From Verrucomicrobiota bacterium (lineage in GTDB: Bacteria; Verrucomicrobiota; Verrucomicrobiia; Verrucomicrobiales; Verrucomicrobiaceae): a stretch of DNA of 64,000 nt. Below are positions 50,575 to 60,933 of this stretch, in pieces. Both the position numbers and the translations under genes were made by a program. The first letter of the stretch is position 1. Every line of letters starts with the position of its first letter. The stretch is taken from assembly GCA_025360015.1 (NCBI GenBank), contig JANYCZ010000067.1:62001-126000 (forward strand), written 5' to 3'. The notes beneath the pieces were generated by a model that was given only the letters and a program-made list of their open reading frames with translations, ran no database searches and was not told where the DNA came from.

Positions 50575-51327
50575 ATGCAATCCCACCTGCTCGCATTCCT
50601 CTTCATAACCCTCACCGCCGCAGCACAGGCGCAAAGCAAGGTGCTGACGGTGGCAGATTTTGAGACGGGGGATGTTTCGCTGCTTTCCATGCAGAAGGCG
50701 CAGAGTGATTCCATCATCGTTGTGACGTCACCGGTGCGGGCAGGGAAATTTGCGGCGAAAACGCTGCTGCGGGCGAGTGATCCGGAGGTGAGCCGAGGGC
50801 AGCGCGCTGAGTTTTCAGATGGCAAAAAGATCACGCCGGTGGAAATGGAAATGGACTACTGGTATGGGCTGAGCATTTTTGTGCCGGAGGAATTCACCGC
50901 GCCGACGAAGTCTGATGCGGTGCTGTTTCAATGGCATACGCAGGTGGGCGGCCCGAGCCCGGTGCTGGCGATCCGTGTGAGAGCGGGCGAGTGGACCATC
51001 ACCACCAACGCCACCGAGAAGAAGCGCACGCTGGCAAGACTTCCCCTGGTGAAAGAGCGCTGGGTTGACTGGGTGGTGCATGTGCGCTGGTCGGCGGAAA
51101 AGAAGGGCTTCTGGACGATCTGGAAGGATGGGGTCGAGGTGGTGAAGGAGACGGACATCATCACGCAATATCCGGAAGCGCTGGGCCCCTACGCCAAATT
51201 TGGCCAGTATCACAGTGTCAGTGAGGTGCCGCAAAACGTGGTGTATTTTGATGAGTATCGCGTGGCCGGCTCCGAGGGCAACTTTGAGGCTGTCTCGCCG
51301 CCGGCGAAGAATGCGGAGAAGAAGTGA
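50575..51327 (+). CDS. Heparin-lyase-I-like polysaccharide lyase
   Basis: 250 aa. Signal peptide HLLAFLFITLTAAAQAQ. The mature part is a jelly roll of the PF14099 type: DFETGDVSLLSMQKAQ, RAEFSDGKKITPVEMEMDYWYGLSIFVPEEF, VLFQWHTQVGG, ERWVDWVVHVRWS and GFWTIWKDGVEVV then KFGQYH. These enzymes cut acidic polysaccharides by beta-elimination; the fold is shared by non-lyase binding proteins. Exported, monocistronic. Confidence 0.88.
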   Translation: MQSHLLAFLFITLTAAAQAQSKVLTVADFETGDVSLLSMQKAQSDSIIVVTSPVRAGKFAAKTLLRASDPEVSRGQRAEFSDGKKITPVEMEMDYWYGLSIFVPEEFTAPTKSDAVLFQWHTQVGGPSPVLAIRVRAGEWTITTNATEKKRTLARLPLVKERWVDWVVHVRWSAEKKGFWTIWKDGVEVVKETDIITQYPEALGPYAKFGQYHSVSEVPQNVVYFDEYRVAGSEGNFEAVSPPAKNAEKK

Positions 51328-51621
51328 CCGAGGGCTGGTGGCGGAGCTTGGGCACGTTCAGACCAGATTCCGGCTAAAGCCGGTACTACGGAACAGTGCT
51401 GGATTGGTCGATGCCTTCTGCCGCTTGAGAGGGTTCGTTTGAGCCAAGCATGGCTCATGCGCAAGCACCGCTGATCCAAGGTTTGCGGAGAAACGTTGAG
51501 AGTCCGACCGTGACGCCGGAATTCGCATGCTGGTTTTTAAATTTGTGACGCGGTGCGTCCTGAATTGAGCTGGACGCATTACGTTCCTTTTCCAATACTC
51601 CTAGATTAACTCCCACACTTT
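51328..51621. other. Intergenic region with a perfect small palindrome
   Basis: About 295 bp without a gene. CCGGCT-AA-AGCCGG at 51370-51383, followed by TACTACGG, is a repeat-type palindrome often seen in these phyla. The remainder (GACGCGGTGCGTCC, AGCTGGACGC) has no recognised feature; the NIPSNAP promoter should be in its last 100 bp. Confidence 0.4.
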
Positions 51622-52407
51622 ATGACTCGAAGCACTTTCCTCAAATCGACAGTAGCGGCCAGCGGGCTCGTCGGTGCCATCCAAGACCTGAATGCTGCTG
51701 ATGCGTCAAGCGACGGTGCGCGGGAGTATTTTGAGATTCGGAAATACACCCTCAAGAGCCCTGAAAAGCAGAGCGTGCTGGAGGGGTACCTGAAGGATGC
51801 GGCGATCCCGGCGCTAAATCGCCTTGGCGTGCGCCATGTGGGTGTGTTCCTGCCGGAGAAGGCGGAGGCGACGCCGGTGATGTATGTAGTGCTGCGTCAC
51901 GGCTCGCTTGATCCATTCGTGAAGAGCACGGAGCTGCTGACGGACACGGCCTTGCAGCAGCAGGGCGCGGCTTATCTGGATGCGCCCGCAGCAGAGGCGG
52001 TGTATGAGCGCGTGGAAAGCTGGCTGACGCGGGGCATCGCCGGCATGCCCGCGATGGTGGTACCGGCCAAGGGCAGCCAGGTTTATCAACTGCGCATCTA
52101 TGAGAGCCCCAGCGAGAAGACGGCGAAGAAGAAGATCGAGATGTTCGACATCGGTGAGCTGGCGATCTTTAAGCGCAGCGGACTCAACGCTGTTTTCTTC
52201 GGCGAGACCCTCGTAGGCCCGCTGATGCCGAACCTGACCTACATGCTGAGTTTTAACGATGCTGCCGCGAAGGATCAGGCTTGGAACACGTTCCGTGTCG
52301 ATCCTGAGTGGACGAAGCTCAAGACCACGCCGGGATTCACGGACAAGGAGATCGTGTCACGCATCACGAACATCGTGCTGGTACCGACGGCTTATTCGCA
52401 GATCTGA
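51622..52407 (+). CDS. Secreted NIPSNAP protein
   Basis: 261 aa. A hydrophobic N-terminus (STFLKSTVAASGLVGAIQDLNAA) serves as signal, without a full RR motif. Two ferredoxin-like domains: YFEIRKYTLKSPEKQSVLEG with LNRLGVRHVGVF, and VYQLRIYESPSEKTAKKKIEMF with LNAVFFGETL then NLTYMLSFNDA. The first copy is degenerate compared with the pair at 30071. Function unknown. Confidence 0.9.
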   Translation: MTRSTFLKSTVAASGLVGAIQDLNAADASSDGAREYFEIRKYTLKSPEKQSVLEGYLKDAAIPALNRLGVRHVGVFLPEKAEATPVMYVVLRHGSLDPFVKSTELLTDTALQQQGAAYLDAPAAEAVYERVESWLTRGIAGMPAMVVPAKGSQVYQLRIYESPSEKTAKKKIEMFDIGELAIFKRSGLNAVFFGETLVGPLMPNLTYMLSFNDAAAKDQAWNTFRVDPEWTKLKTTPGFTDKEIVSRITNIVLVPTAYSQI

Positions 52408-52444
52408 GGAGCCGGGGCGTGCCCGGCTCCGAAGCTGTGCCGAG

Positions 52445-52870
52445 TTAGGATTTTTTCACTTTGGTCAGGACGCTGGAGAGTGTCTTGGCAAACGCTTCGG
52501 CTGAAGTGGCACCGACCTGCTTGTCGATCTCCTTGCCTTCTGCGTTGAGGAATTCGATGTGGGGAATGCCGTTGACGCCGTACTTGGTGGCTGCGCTTTC
52601 ATTGCTCGCATCATCCACGTCGATGTAAGCCCAGACGAATTTGTCTTGGAAGGCCTTCACCTCTTCACTGGGATAGACATCATGTTTCATGGTCTGGCAG
52701 GGCGGGCACCAGGCAGCGGAGAAGACGAGGATGATGGGCTTTCCGGACTTTTTCGCGGCGCTCATGGCGGAGGTGGCACTGGCAGTGAAAGCCGGGCTGC
52801 CTTTGGGGAAATCACTGGCGAGAGCGAAACTGGTAGCGGCAGCGAGAAGGAGGAGAATGGTTTTTTTCAT
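52445..52870 (-). CDS. Periplasmic thioredoxin-family protein
   Basis: 141 aa. Signal peptide MKKTILLLLAAATSFALA. The redox motif is WCPPC in ILVFSAAWCPPCQTMKHDV, the cis-proline loop is NGIPHIEFLN. CPPC with Asp/Val around it is typical of thioredoxin_7/DsbD-gamma-like exported proteins. It probably reduces or oxidises disulfides in the periplasm. Standing alone, divergent from the next gene. Confidence 0.93.
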   Translation of the reverse strand: MKKTILLLLAAATSFALASDFPKGSPAFTASATSAMSAAKKSGKPIILVFSAAWCPPCQTMKHDVYPSEEVKAFQDKFVWAYIDVDDASNESAATKYGVNGIPHIEFLNAEGKEIDKQVGATSAEAFAKTLSSVLTKVKKS

Positions 52871-53047
52871 GTGGGGGGAGGGGATAGAAGGAACGATTCG
52901 TGAGATGCGTTGGCAGCGGTTTTTATTCCCGTATTTTGCACAGATCCGGAAATGACGACTGGAGCGGCGCTGCTTTCAGCCAGACCCCGATCAAACGGAC
53001 ACCCGATGAGCATTGACTTGCCGTCAGGCTGCTTTAACCCGTGCGGC

Positions 53048-54082
53048 ATGAGCATCTCCCGACTTCCGGTTCTATTTGTCAGTGCCTCCCTTGCACTCAC
53101 TCTTTCGCTGCAACCCAGCAGGGGCAATGAGGCGTTCTTTTCGAAAGATGGCCAAACGGTGACTGCGGCCCTGGGTGACCGAGGCTTTGGGCTGATGCAG
53201 GTGGACGTCGCCACGGGCAAGATCACCCCGGCACCGCTGCCAGCGGAGCTGAAGGACGAGAGCATCAACAGCGTGGCTGCAGGCAGCGAGGGCGAGGTGT
53301 TGTTTCTGGCAAAGAGCGGCGTGTGGGTGTGGACGCCGGGTGCGGCTACGCCGGTGAAGCACGTCTGCGCCACCGCGCCGGTGGTGGATGCTGCGGATTT
53401 GTTTGTCTGCACCGTGCCAGGAACGCCGCTCACTGATTGTCTCTTTATCAGCGGCAATGAGGCCGCGGATGCGACGAGCCGGGGCGTTTTGTATGGCCGC
53501 AAGCCGGGTGGCAAGCATCCATTCCTGTCTATTTTCTGCCGCCGCGTGGGCGATGCGACGGGTGGTGTTTTTTCCAGCGACGGCCGTCTGTTTTTCGTGA
53601 CAAACGGCGATGTGTGGGAAGGTGGCATCCAGGCGGATGACGACGCCGGCACGGAGCGGCTGGGAACACTCGTCGGCGCGCGCATCGCCCCGCTGGGCAT
53701 CATGAACACGGATGAAGCCAATGCTGGCAGCATGTGGGTGCAGCATGTGGCCCCCGCAGGGAAATGGATCTACGCGCAGCTGCGGGGCCACAACATGGCC
53801 TCCATCCTGCGCATTCCGATGCCCGCCAAAGCTCTGTATTCACCCACCTCTGGCGACTCTCCCTCCACGCAAGACCAACTCGCGGTCATGTCCCACTCGC
53901 TGAATAAAACCGAGGTGGTCACCGAGGACTCGGAGCATGTGGACGGCTTCTGCGCCACGGAGGTGGATGGGAAGACGCGGCTGTTTTTCTGCGGTGACGC
54001 GGATGAAGACAAAGGCGCCGCCCTGATGCTGTGGGAAGGTGCGGGCAAGCCGCGTGTGATTGGCCATCTGCCGAAAGAGTGA
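53048..54082 (+). CDS. Secreted beta-propeller-like hypothetical protein
   Basis: 344 aa from ATG 53048. Signal peptide SRLPVLFVSASLALTLSLQPSRG. The rest is built of beta-strands with short WD/Kelch-like phrases (NEAFFSKDGQTVTAALGDRG, GVFSSDGRLFFVTNGDVW, PAGKWIYAQLRGHNMASI, GKTRLFFCGDADEDKGA). It is likely a propeller in the periplasm; the family is not recognised. Confidence 0.75.
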   Translation: MSISRLPVLFVSASLALTLSLQPSRGNEAFFSKDGQTVTAALGDRGFGLMQVDVATGKITPAPLPAELKDESINSVAAGSEGEVLFLAKSGVWVWTPGAATPVKHVCATAPVVDAADLFVCTVPGTPLTDCLFISGNEAADATSRGVLYGRKPGGKHPFLSIFCRRVGDATGGVFSSDGRLFFVTNGDVWEGGIQADDDAGTERLGTLVGARIAPLGIMNTDEANAGSMWVQHVAPAGKWIYAQLRGHNMASILRIPMPAKALYSPTSGDSPSTQDQLAVMSHSLNKTEVVTEDSEHVDGFCATEVDGKTRLFFCGDADEDKGAALMLWEGAGKPRVIGHLPKE

Positions 54083-54107
54083 GCTGATTTGGCTCCCTAA
54101 CAGAACG

Positions 54108-54126
54108 CCCGGAGAAGATCTCCGGG
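54108..54126. terminator. Bidirectional hairpin between convergent genes
   Basis: Perfect 8-bp stem CCCGGAGA / TCTCCGGG with a 3-nt loop, placed 25 bp after the propeller gene and 42 bp after the lipoprotein gene, the expected site for a shared terminator. No clear T-run on either side. Confidence 0.55.
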
Positions 54127-54168
54127 AGTTGTATGGATCAGCTTTCCCCTAGCACTTGTTTCCCGGCA

Positions 54169-54810
54169 TCAATGCATGCCATGATGGCCGCCACTGTGAT
54201 GGCTACCCCCGGAGTGGCTGGGTGCTGGCGATCCGCCCGAGGGAGCTCCGCCAAAACCTCCAGGCGCACTGCCGCCGGATGAGTGGCCGCTGTGGTGAGA
54301 GCTGCCGCCAAAGCCGCCTGAGGCGCCGCCACTGAACCCACCGCCGGAATGGTGCGAGCTGCTGCCGCCAAAGCCACCGCCCAAACCGCCACTGAGGTGG
54401 TGCGAGCTCCCACCGAAAGCACCTCCGCCAAAGGAACCGCTGGAGGGGTGTGCATGGCCGCCCGACGAGGCTGGCGGATAGCTGTGGCCGGAATGATGAG
54501 AGGGCGCACCAAAGCCGCTGAAGAACGAAGTGAAGGAGGGAGCGGGAGAAGGGCGGTAGGAATGGCCGGAGTAGGGCCGCGAGTTGTAGCTGTTAAAGCT
54601 GTTGTAAACCACCGGGCGCGAGTTGTAGCCGCTGCCATAGTAATTGGATCTGGAGAAATACCCCGAGTTATAACCATATCCGGAGCCATAGCCGGAGCCA
54701 TAGCCGGAGCCATAGCCATAACCGGAGGCGTAAGGCCCATCGACACAGGAAGAGAGAGAAACAGCGACAGTCAGTGAAGCAAGCAGGAGGAGGAGCGATT
54801 TGGATTTCAT
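54169..54810 (-). CDS. Glycine/serine/histidine-rich lipoprotein
   Basis: 213 aa from ATG 54810. The signal ends with the lipobox L-S-S-C (Cys22), so it is a lipoprotein. After it come GYGYGSGYGSGYG repeats, a Tyr/Asn/Ser segment, and a tail of SSHHSGG / GGFGG repeats containing more than 20 histidines. Low complexity of this kind can bind metals or form a surface layer. No fold is expected. The repeats are DNA repeats as well and may vary in number. Confidence 0.85.
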   Translation of the reverse strand: MKSKSLLLLLASLTVAVSLSSCVDGPYASGYGYGSGYGSGYGSGYGYNSGYFSRSNYYGSGYNSRPVVYNSFNSYNSRPYSGHSYRPSPAPSFTSFFSGFGAPSHHSGHSYPPASSGGHAHPSSGSFGGGAFGGSSHHLSGGLGGGFGGSSSHHSGGGFSGGASGGFGGSSHHSGHSSGGSAPGGFGGAPSGGSPAPSHSGGSHHSGGHHGMH

Positions 54811-54924
54811 GATCTCCACCTCCGACGCATAGGCGCGAGGCTTATTCATTCGATTGTTGCTGCATGCGATGCGTGCCCCTGATCAAGGCGGCATCATTGG
54901 CAGCATCCAGCGCTCTGGCAGCCG

Positions 54925-55800
54925 CTAAGCCGCGAGTTCGCCTGCCAGCGCCGTGGCTTCCGCGAGGAAGGCTTCGCCCAGTGGCGAGAGACGCCCGGTC
55001 CAGAGCGCGCCGAAGCACAGCGGGGGGAAATCATCGAGCGTGAGCACTTCCACATTTGCGGGCAGTTCCATGCGCGGATGGCGCAGCACCAGCCCCGCGC
55101 CAAAACCTTCCACGACGTAGCGCAGTACGAGATCGAAGCTGCCGACTTCGAGGCTGGGCAGCCATTCGAGGCCACGCTGGCGCAGCGCGGTCTGAAAGGA
55201 GCGCGACACTACGTCCCTGGCCTCCAAGGCGACGAGCGCGAGATCGATGCGGTCTTTGGCGAAGATCTGCTCGGCCTTGGTGATGCCGCTCTGCTTTGTC
55301 ACCAGCAGGGCCATGGGGAGGCGGAGCAACTCGCGCGACTCGATGTTGGCCGTTGTCTTTTCCATCAGGGTGCCAAAGCCGATGTCCACCTCCTGTGCGG
55401 CCAGCAAGGTCTCGATCTCCTGCTGGCGACCATGGGTGAGGGTGAAATGGAAACCTTTCACCCGCTGCCGCATGCGCCCGAAAAGCTCCGGCAGGTAGTC
55501 CCGCTGCACGACCTCGGCGGAGGCAATGCGCAGCCGGTTTTCACCGCCGCCGCGCAGGCGGTCTGCCATCTCCGTGAGGCCCCCGAAGAACGGCGCGATG
55601 AAATCGTAAAGCGTCTGGCCCTCGCGCGAGAGCTGGAAGGGCCGCCGCTGGTACAACGTGACCCCAAGTGCGTCCTCAAGCTGCAGGATCTGGGCGCTGA
55701 TGGCCGGCTGCTGAATGCCATAGGGCATGGCGCGAGCCGCCGCGCTCACGCCGCCATGGCGCGCCACATAGTAGAAGAGTTCGAGGTGATGGACGTTCAT
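54925..55800 (-). CDS. LysR family transcriptional regulator
   Basis: 291 aa. The winged helix is MNVHHLELFYYVARHGGVSAAARAMPYGIQQPAISAQILQLEDALG, followed by the usual co-inducer domain (RIASAEVVQRDYLPEL, DIGFGTLMEKTTANIESREL, and the final EGFGAGLVLRHP). The recognition helix with PYGIQQPAISAQI resembles the CbbR/NhaR branch. It is divergent from the DUF2339 gene, sharing an 89-bp gap, and may control it. Confidence 0.92.
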   Translation of the reverse strand: MNVHHLELFYYVARHGGVSAAARAMPYGIQQPAISAQILQLEDALGVTLYQRRPFQLSREGQTLYDFIAPFFGGLTEMADRLRGGGENRLRIASAEVVQRDYLPELFGRMRQRVKGFHFTLTHGRQQEIETLLAAQEVDIGFGTLMEKTTANIESRELLRLPMALLVTKQSGITKAEQIFAKDRIDLALVALEARDVVSRSFQTALRQRGLEWLPSLEVGSFDLVLRYVVEGFGAGLVLRHPRMELPANVEVLTLDDFPPLCFGALWTGRLSPLGEAFLAEATALAGELAA

Positions 55801-55889
55801 GCCGAAAAGAGGCTATACGGTTTATCAATGATGCCACGTGGAAATATCAATTTCCCTTGTCCGCCGATCTTGAGAGACTGCGCCGCATT

Positions 55890-58800
55890 ATGGATGAACT
55901 CCTTTCTCTCCTTTTTCTGATCATCGGTGGCGCGGTACTCATCATGCCGATCATCGCGTTTGTTTCCGCCACCAAGACGCGGCGTCGTGCCGAGGAGCTG
56001 GGCGCTGAAATCAGCGCGCTGCGTGGACGCGAAGCGCGGCTGGTGCAGCGCATCGAAGCGCTGGAAGCTGGGAACAAGCCGGTGCCGCCGCAAGAGGCTC
56101 CTGCTGCTGTTATCACAGCGCCTGTGGCACAGCGCGAATTCGTCGCTGAGGCTGCGGCGGTTCCCGTGCCTGAGCCGGTCTTTGTCACGGTCCAAACGGG
56201 GCCGCCGCCGATTCCGGCATCCGAACCGGCGGCTGCCAAAACGCCTGTGCCACCTCCTCCTGCGCGTCCTGCGGGGTTCGCCCCGCCTGTCGAATCGAGC
56301 CCGCGTCTGACCCCGGTTCCCAGCCTTTCTCTCGAACAATTCATGGGAGCGAAGCTTTTCGCGTGGGTGGGTGGGCTGGCCTTGTTTCTCGGCGTCATTT
56401 TCTTTGTGAAGCTGAGCATCGAACGGGGCTGGATTTCGCCCGAGTTGCGCACGGCGATTGGCTTTGTCATCGGCGTGGCGCTTGTGGGCGCGGGTGTGGT
56501 GATCCAGCGCCGCAAGCCGTACCGCACGCTGGCGCATACGCTGTGCGCCACCGGCATCGTGGTGCTCTATGGCGTGACGTTTGCCGCGCATGCGCTGTAT
56601 CACATTCCGCCGTTCAACCATGCGCTGGTGACTTTTGGCCTGATGACACTCATCACCACGGTGGCCTTCCTGCTGGCGGTGCGGATGGAGGCGCAGGTGG
56701 TGGCGGTGCTGGGCATGCTGGGCGGCTTTCTCACGCCGATCCTCTGCTCCACGGGGCAGGACAATCCGGGCGGGCTGTTCAGCTACATCGCGCTGCTGGA
56801 CATGGGCGTGCTGGCCGTGGCCAAGCACAAACGCTGGCTCTATCTCACCGCGCTGGCGGCTGCTGGAACGATCTTCATGCAGGCGGGGTGGATGGTGAAA
56901 TTCTTCCACTCGTCACTCTATGCCATGGGCTCGGCCACATGGATTCCGGTGGGTGTGTTTCTCGGCTTTGCCACGCTGTTCATGCTCGCGGCGTGGTGGT
57001 CGCGGCAGCGTGAAGATGAGGATGCCTTTCCTGCCGGGGCGGCGCTGGCACTGTGCGGCAGTGCGCTGTTTGCTGCCTTCGTTTTTCTCGACTACGGTGC
57101 CATCACGGAGCGGCCGGTTTTGTTGTACAGTTTTGTGCTGGGCATCAATGCCGTGGTGATGCTCATCGTGTGGCAGCAGCCGCGTGTGGCGGTGGCTCAG
57201 GGCGTCATCGCCACGCTGACGTTTCTGCATCTCTCGGTGTGGACCACGACGAAGCTCAATGCGGAACTGCTGCCCTATGCGCTGGGCATTTATCTTGGCT
57301 TTTGCCTGCTGCACACAGTCTTTGCCGTGCTGTGGCAGAGGCGCAGCCAGTCGGCGACGCTGTTCATGAGCTGGACGCCGGTGATCACGCTGGTGCTGCT
57401 GCTCATGCCGGTGCTGTGCCTGGATACGATCAGCCTCATGCTGTGGCCGGCGATCCTGCTGGTGGATCTGCTCATCATTGGTCTGGCGGTTTTCACCGGT
57501 GCCTTGATTCCAGTGCTCGCCGCGCTAGCGCTCACGCTCGTCACGGCCGGGGTGTGGCTGTTTGGGCTGCCGGTGAACACTGCGGGCAGCCTGGGCCAGT
57601 TTCTCATCGTGCTCGGTGGATTCGCGGTGCTGTTTGGCATCGCTAGCAGCTTTATTTCGCGCAAAATGCCGAAAGCGCCGTTTGCCGCGATGCTGCCGGT
57701 GAGCTCGGCGGTGCTGCCGTTTGCGCTGCTGATTCTCGCCACGCTGCATCTGCAGGTGGCGGATCCTTCGCCGGTCTTTGGTCTGGCGCTGCTGCTCACG
57801 GTGTTCCTGCTGGGTCTAGCGCGCATCGGCGGCATCACGGTGCTGGTGCCCACGGCGCTGGGATGTGTGCTGGCGCTGGAGTGGGCGTGGCATGAGCAGA
57901 GTTTCAGTGTGGGGGATGCGGCCACGCCGCTGCTTTGGTATCTCGGCTTCTATGTTCTCTTCACTGTCTTTCCGCTGGTGTACCAGAAGCTCTTTGCAAC
58001 ACGCCAACTGCCTTGGATCGCGTCTGCTGCGGCGGGTCTTGGCACGTTTGGCCTCGTTTATCGCCTTGTGGGACAGACGTGGCCGAATGAGATGATGGGC
58101 CTGCTGCCAGTGGCCTTTGCCATCGCGCCGCTGCTGTGCCTCGTCTTTGTGCTAAAGCAGCATGGCGCGGAGAATCCGGCGCGTCTCACGCAGCTTGCGT
58201 GGTTCGGGGGTGTGGCGCTGTTTTTCATCACGCTTATTTTTCCGATCCAGTTTGAGAAGCAGTGGATCACGCTGGGCTGGGCGCTGGAAGGTGCGGCGCT
58301 GTGCTGGCTCTTCCGCCGCGTGCCGCATCCGGGGCTGCGTGGCACGGGGACAGTGCTGTTGATCGCGTCCTTTGTACGGCTCGCTCTCAATCCGGCGGTG
58401 CTGGAATATCAAACGCGTGGGGAAACGGCGATCTTTAACTGGCAACTCTATGCCTACAGCCTTTCAGCGCTGGCACTGTTTGCCGCCGCGCGCTGGCTCA
58501 ACCCGCCGAATGATTGCTGGAAGAAGGTCAACCTGCGCGGCTTGTTCTGCGCGCTGGGTGGCATCCTGCTTTTTCTGCTGCTGAACATTGAGATCGCGGA
58601 TGCGTTCACACCTGCGGGGCAGCGCTCGATCACCTTTGATTTCGATGGGAATTTTGGCCGGGATATGACTTATACCATCGCGTGGGCTTTGTATGCGCTT
58701 GTCCTGCTGATCATCGGCATCTGGCAGCGCAATGCGCCGACGCGCTATGCGGGGATCGGCCTGCTGGCGGTGGCGCTGCTGAAGCTGTTTCTGCATGACC

Positions 58801-58910
58801 TGGCGAACATCGAAAGCATCTACCGCATCGGTGCGCTGATGGTGGTGGCGGTCATTGCTTTGGCGGCTTCGTTTTTGTATCAACGTTTTCTCGGCGATGA
58901 CGCAAAGTAA
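55890..58910 (+). CDS. DUF2339 multi-pass membrane protein
   Basis: 1006 aa from ATG 55890. N-terminal helix (LLFLIIGGAVLIMPIIAFV), a coiled-coil region (EELGAEISALRGREARLVQRIEALE), a Pro-rich linker, then the DUF2339 core starting LEQFMGAKLFAWVGGLALFLGVIFFVKLSIERGWISPELRTAIGF. Over 20 membrane helices follow. The family usually precedes DUF3999, exactly as here. Function is unknown; a role in envelope assembly has been suggested from context only. Confidence 0.92.
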   Translation: MDELLSLLFLIIGGAVLIMPIIAFVSATKTRRRAEELGAEISALRGREARLVQRIEALEAGNKPVPPQEAPAAVITAPVAQREFVAEAAAVPVPEPVFVTVQTGPPPIPASEPAAAKTPVPPPPARPAGFAPPVESSPRLTPVPSLSLEQFMGAKLFAWVGGLALFLGVIFFVKLSIERGWISPELRTAIGFVIGVALVGAGVVIQRRKPYRTLAHTLCATGIVVLYGVTFAAHALYHIPPFNHALVTFGLMTLITTVAFLLAVRMEAQVVAVLGMLGGFLTPILCSTGQDNPGGLFSYIALLDMGVLAVAKHKRWLYLTALAAAGTIFMQAGWMVKFFHSSLYAMGSATWIPVGVFLGFATLFMLAAWWSRQREDEDAFPAGAALALCGSALFAAFVFLDYGAITERPVLLYSFVLGINAVVMLIVWQQPRVAVAQGVIATLTFLHLSVWTTTKLNAELLPYALGIYLGFCLLHTVFAVLWQRRSQSATLFMSWTPVITLVLLLMPVLCLDTISLMLWPAILLVDLLIIGLAVFTGALIPVLAALALTLVTAGVWLFGLPVNTAGSLGQFLIVLGGFAVLFGIASSFISRKMPKAPFAAMLPVSSAVLPFALLILATLHLQVADPSPVFGLALLLTVFLLGLARIGGITVLVPTALGCVLALEWAWHEQSFSVGDAATPLLWYLGFYVLFTVFPLVYQKLFATRQLPWIASAAAGLGTFGLVYRLVGQTWPNEMMGLLPVAFAIAPLLCLVFVLKQHGAENPARLTQLAWFGGVALFFITLIFPIQFEKQWITLGWALEGAALCWLFRRVPHPGLRGTGTVLLIASFVRLALNPAVLEYQTRGETAIFNWQLYAYSLSALALFAAARWLNPPNDCWKKVNLRGLFCALGGILLFLLLNIEIADAFTPAGQRSITFDFDGNFGRDMTYTIAWALYALVLLIIGIWQRNAPTRYAGIGLLAVALLKLFLHDLANIESIYRIGALMVVAVIALAASFLYQRFLGDDAK

Positions 58911-58986
58911 TTTGGAGCTTAAATTTTTGACACGACACGCCATGTGCCCAGAACGAGCTGAAGCTCTTGAGTACTTTTTTCCAATC

Positions 58987-60933
58987 ATGAAACCGCATTC
59001 CCTGCTCCTCGCTCTGTGCCTGACTTCGTCCGCCAGCGCCGCTGACTTTGCCGCATGGACGCACCGGCAAACGGTGAACATCACGCAACCGGGTCTGACG
59101 CGCCTGGAACTCGAACCGACATTGCTGGATGCTTCGCGCACGGCGGACGGTGCGGCGTTTCATGATCTGCGTGTCATCAGCCCCAGTGGCGTGGAGACGC
59201 CCTACATCGTCGCCTTGCCACGCATCACGCGCCCTGAGAGGCTGGGCGCTGCTGAGTTCAAAACCACGCTCAATCCGGCCAGCACCGTGCTCGAGTTTCA
59301 GCCGCCTGCGGGGAATACGATCAGTGAAGTACTGCTGCAGACCAACGCCGGCAGCTTCATCAAGTCTGCCACGCTGGAAGCGAGCAGCGATGGCACGAAC
59401 TGGCGGACGCTCGCCAGCAACGAGCTGCTCTGCCGCCAGAATGGTACGGAGCGTCTGCGCTTTACCTTCGCGGCTGCGCCATGGACGCATTTCCGCGTCA
59501 CCATCGACGATGCACGTACGGCACCCATTGCGTTCACCGGCGCCCAGGTGAGGCGTGATCTGCCTGAGCTGCACACGGTGGCGCAACCTGTGACGATCCG
59601 TGCCCGCACGGAGACGACCGGCGAAACGCACCTCAAGCTTGATCTGGGCAGCGCGAACATCCTGCTGGGCCATGTGCGGCTGCACACGCCTGAACCTGTC
59701 TTTCAACGTGCCGCCACGCTGCTGAGTGCGCATGCCACGCTCTTCCGGCTCCAGCATGAAGGACGCAGTGCAGAGGACCTTGGCATTGAGGCGGATCAGC
59801 TTGTGACGACGCGTGAAGTCGAACTCGTCATTCAAAATGGTGACAGCCCGCCACTGCGTATCGAGCGCATCGAAGCCACCCGGCATCCGGTGCCCGTGGT
59901 GTTTCAAGCCGATGCCGTCGGAGAATGGCAGCTTTACATCGGCAATGCGCAGTCTGCTGCGCCGCGCTACGACATCGCCGCGATCGGGGACAAGCTGCGG
60001 GATGCCTCCGCGCACTCTGCCACGGCCAGTGCTGTGGAGGCCAACACCGCCTTTCGCAAAACGGCCACCGCGCCCGAAGTGGGCGATGTCGGGCCGGAGA
60101 TCGATGTTTCTCCATGGTCATTTCAACGGCCGGTGCAGTTCAAGGAGGCGGGGGTGATCGTGGTGGAGGTCATTCCTGAAGTGCTGGCGCGCACGGCCAA
60201 TGATCTGCACGACATGCGCGTGGTGTGCGATGGGCATTAGATCCCGTTTCTTGCGATCAAGCCGGGGGTGGAGAGAGAGGTGGAGGTTGTCATCGCGGAG
60301 GTGCCAGATCCCAAAGCACCGACGTGGTCGAAGTGGGAGATTCAGATGCCGTTTGCCAATTTTCCTGCCAGCGAGCTGCTGCTCGATTCTCCCACGCCGC
60401 TGTTTGCGCGCACGCTGACCGTCTCCGAACAGCATGAGACGGAGAAGGGGCATTTCGAACGGATCTTGAGCAACGCCAACTGGCAGCGCCGACCTGGCCA
60501 GCCCGTGAGCACCTTCCACCTTTCCCTTTATACCGCCCCACGCGCTGGCTCGATCAATGTGGCCACGGACAATGGCGACAATCCGCGGCTGCAGATCACC
60601 TCCGCTCGCGTGGTGTATCCCGTGGTGCGGCTGCTGTTTCGGGTGCCGAACACCACGCCCGTGCAGCTTTGCTACGGCAACCGTCACGCGCCGTACACGC
60701 GCTACGATCTCCAGCTTGTGAGGCCTGAATTTGAAAGCGCAACCAAAGTCGCGGGGACGCTGGGGGATGAAGAGAAGCTGCCAGGCTACGAGGCTGATTC
60801 GAAGGGGGCCTCCGGTATGGGCAGCCCGTGGCTGTGGGCTGCGCTGGCGCTGGTGGTGGGGGCGCTGCTATGGGTGGTGGCGAAGCTGCTGCCGGGGAAG
60901 GAAAAGCAAACCGACACATTTAGCGGCCACTAA
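58987..60933 (+). pseudogene. DUF3999 gene interrupted by an in-frame amber codon
   Basis: From ATG 58987 with signal peptide SLLLALCLTSSASA the protein reads for 417 residues to HDMRVVCDGH, then TAG (60238-60240). In the same frame it goes on at once as IPFLAIKPGVEREVEVVIAE and runs to TAA 60933, ending in a membrane helix (SPWLWAALALVVGALLWVVAKLL). CAG to TAG would explain it. The whole is 648 codons and matches DUF3999 (beta-sandwich repeats plus C-terminal anchor), the regular partner of DUF2339. The anchor is lost if the stop is read. Readthrough or a sequencing error are alternatives. Confidence 0.85.
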
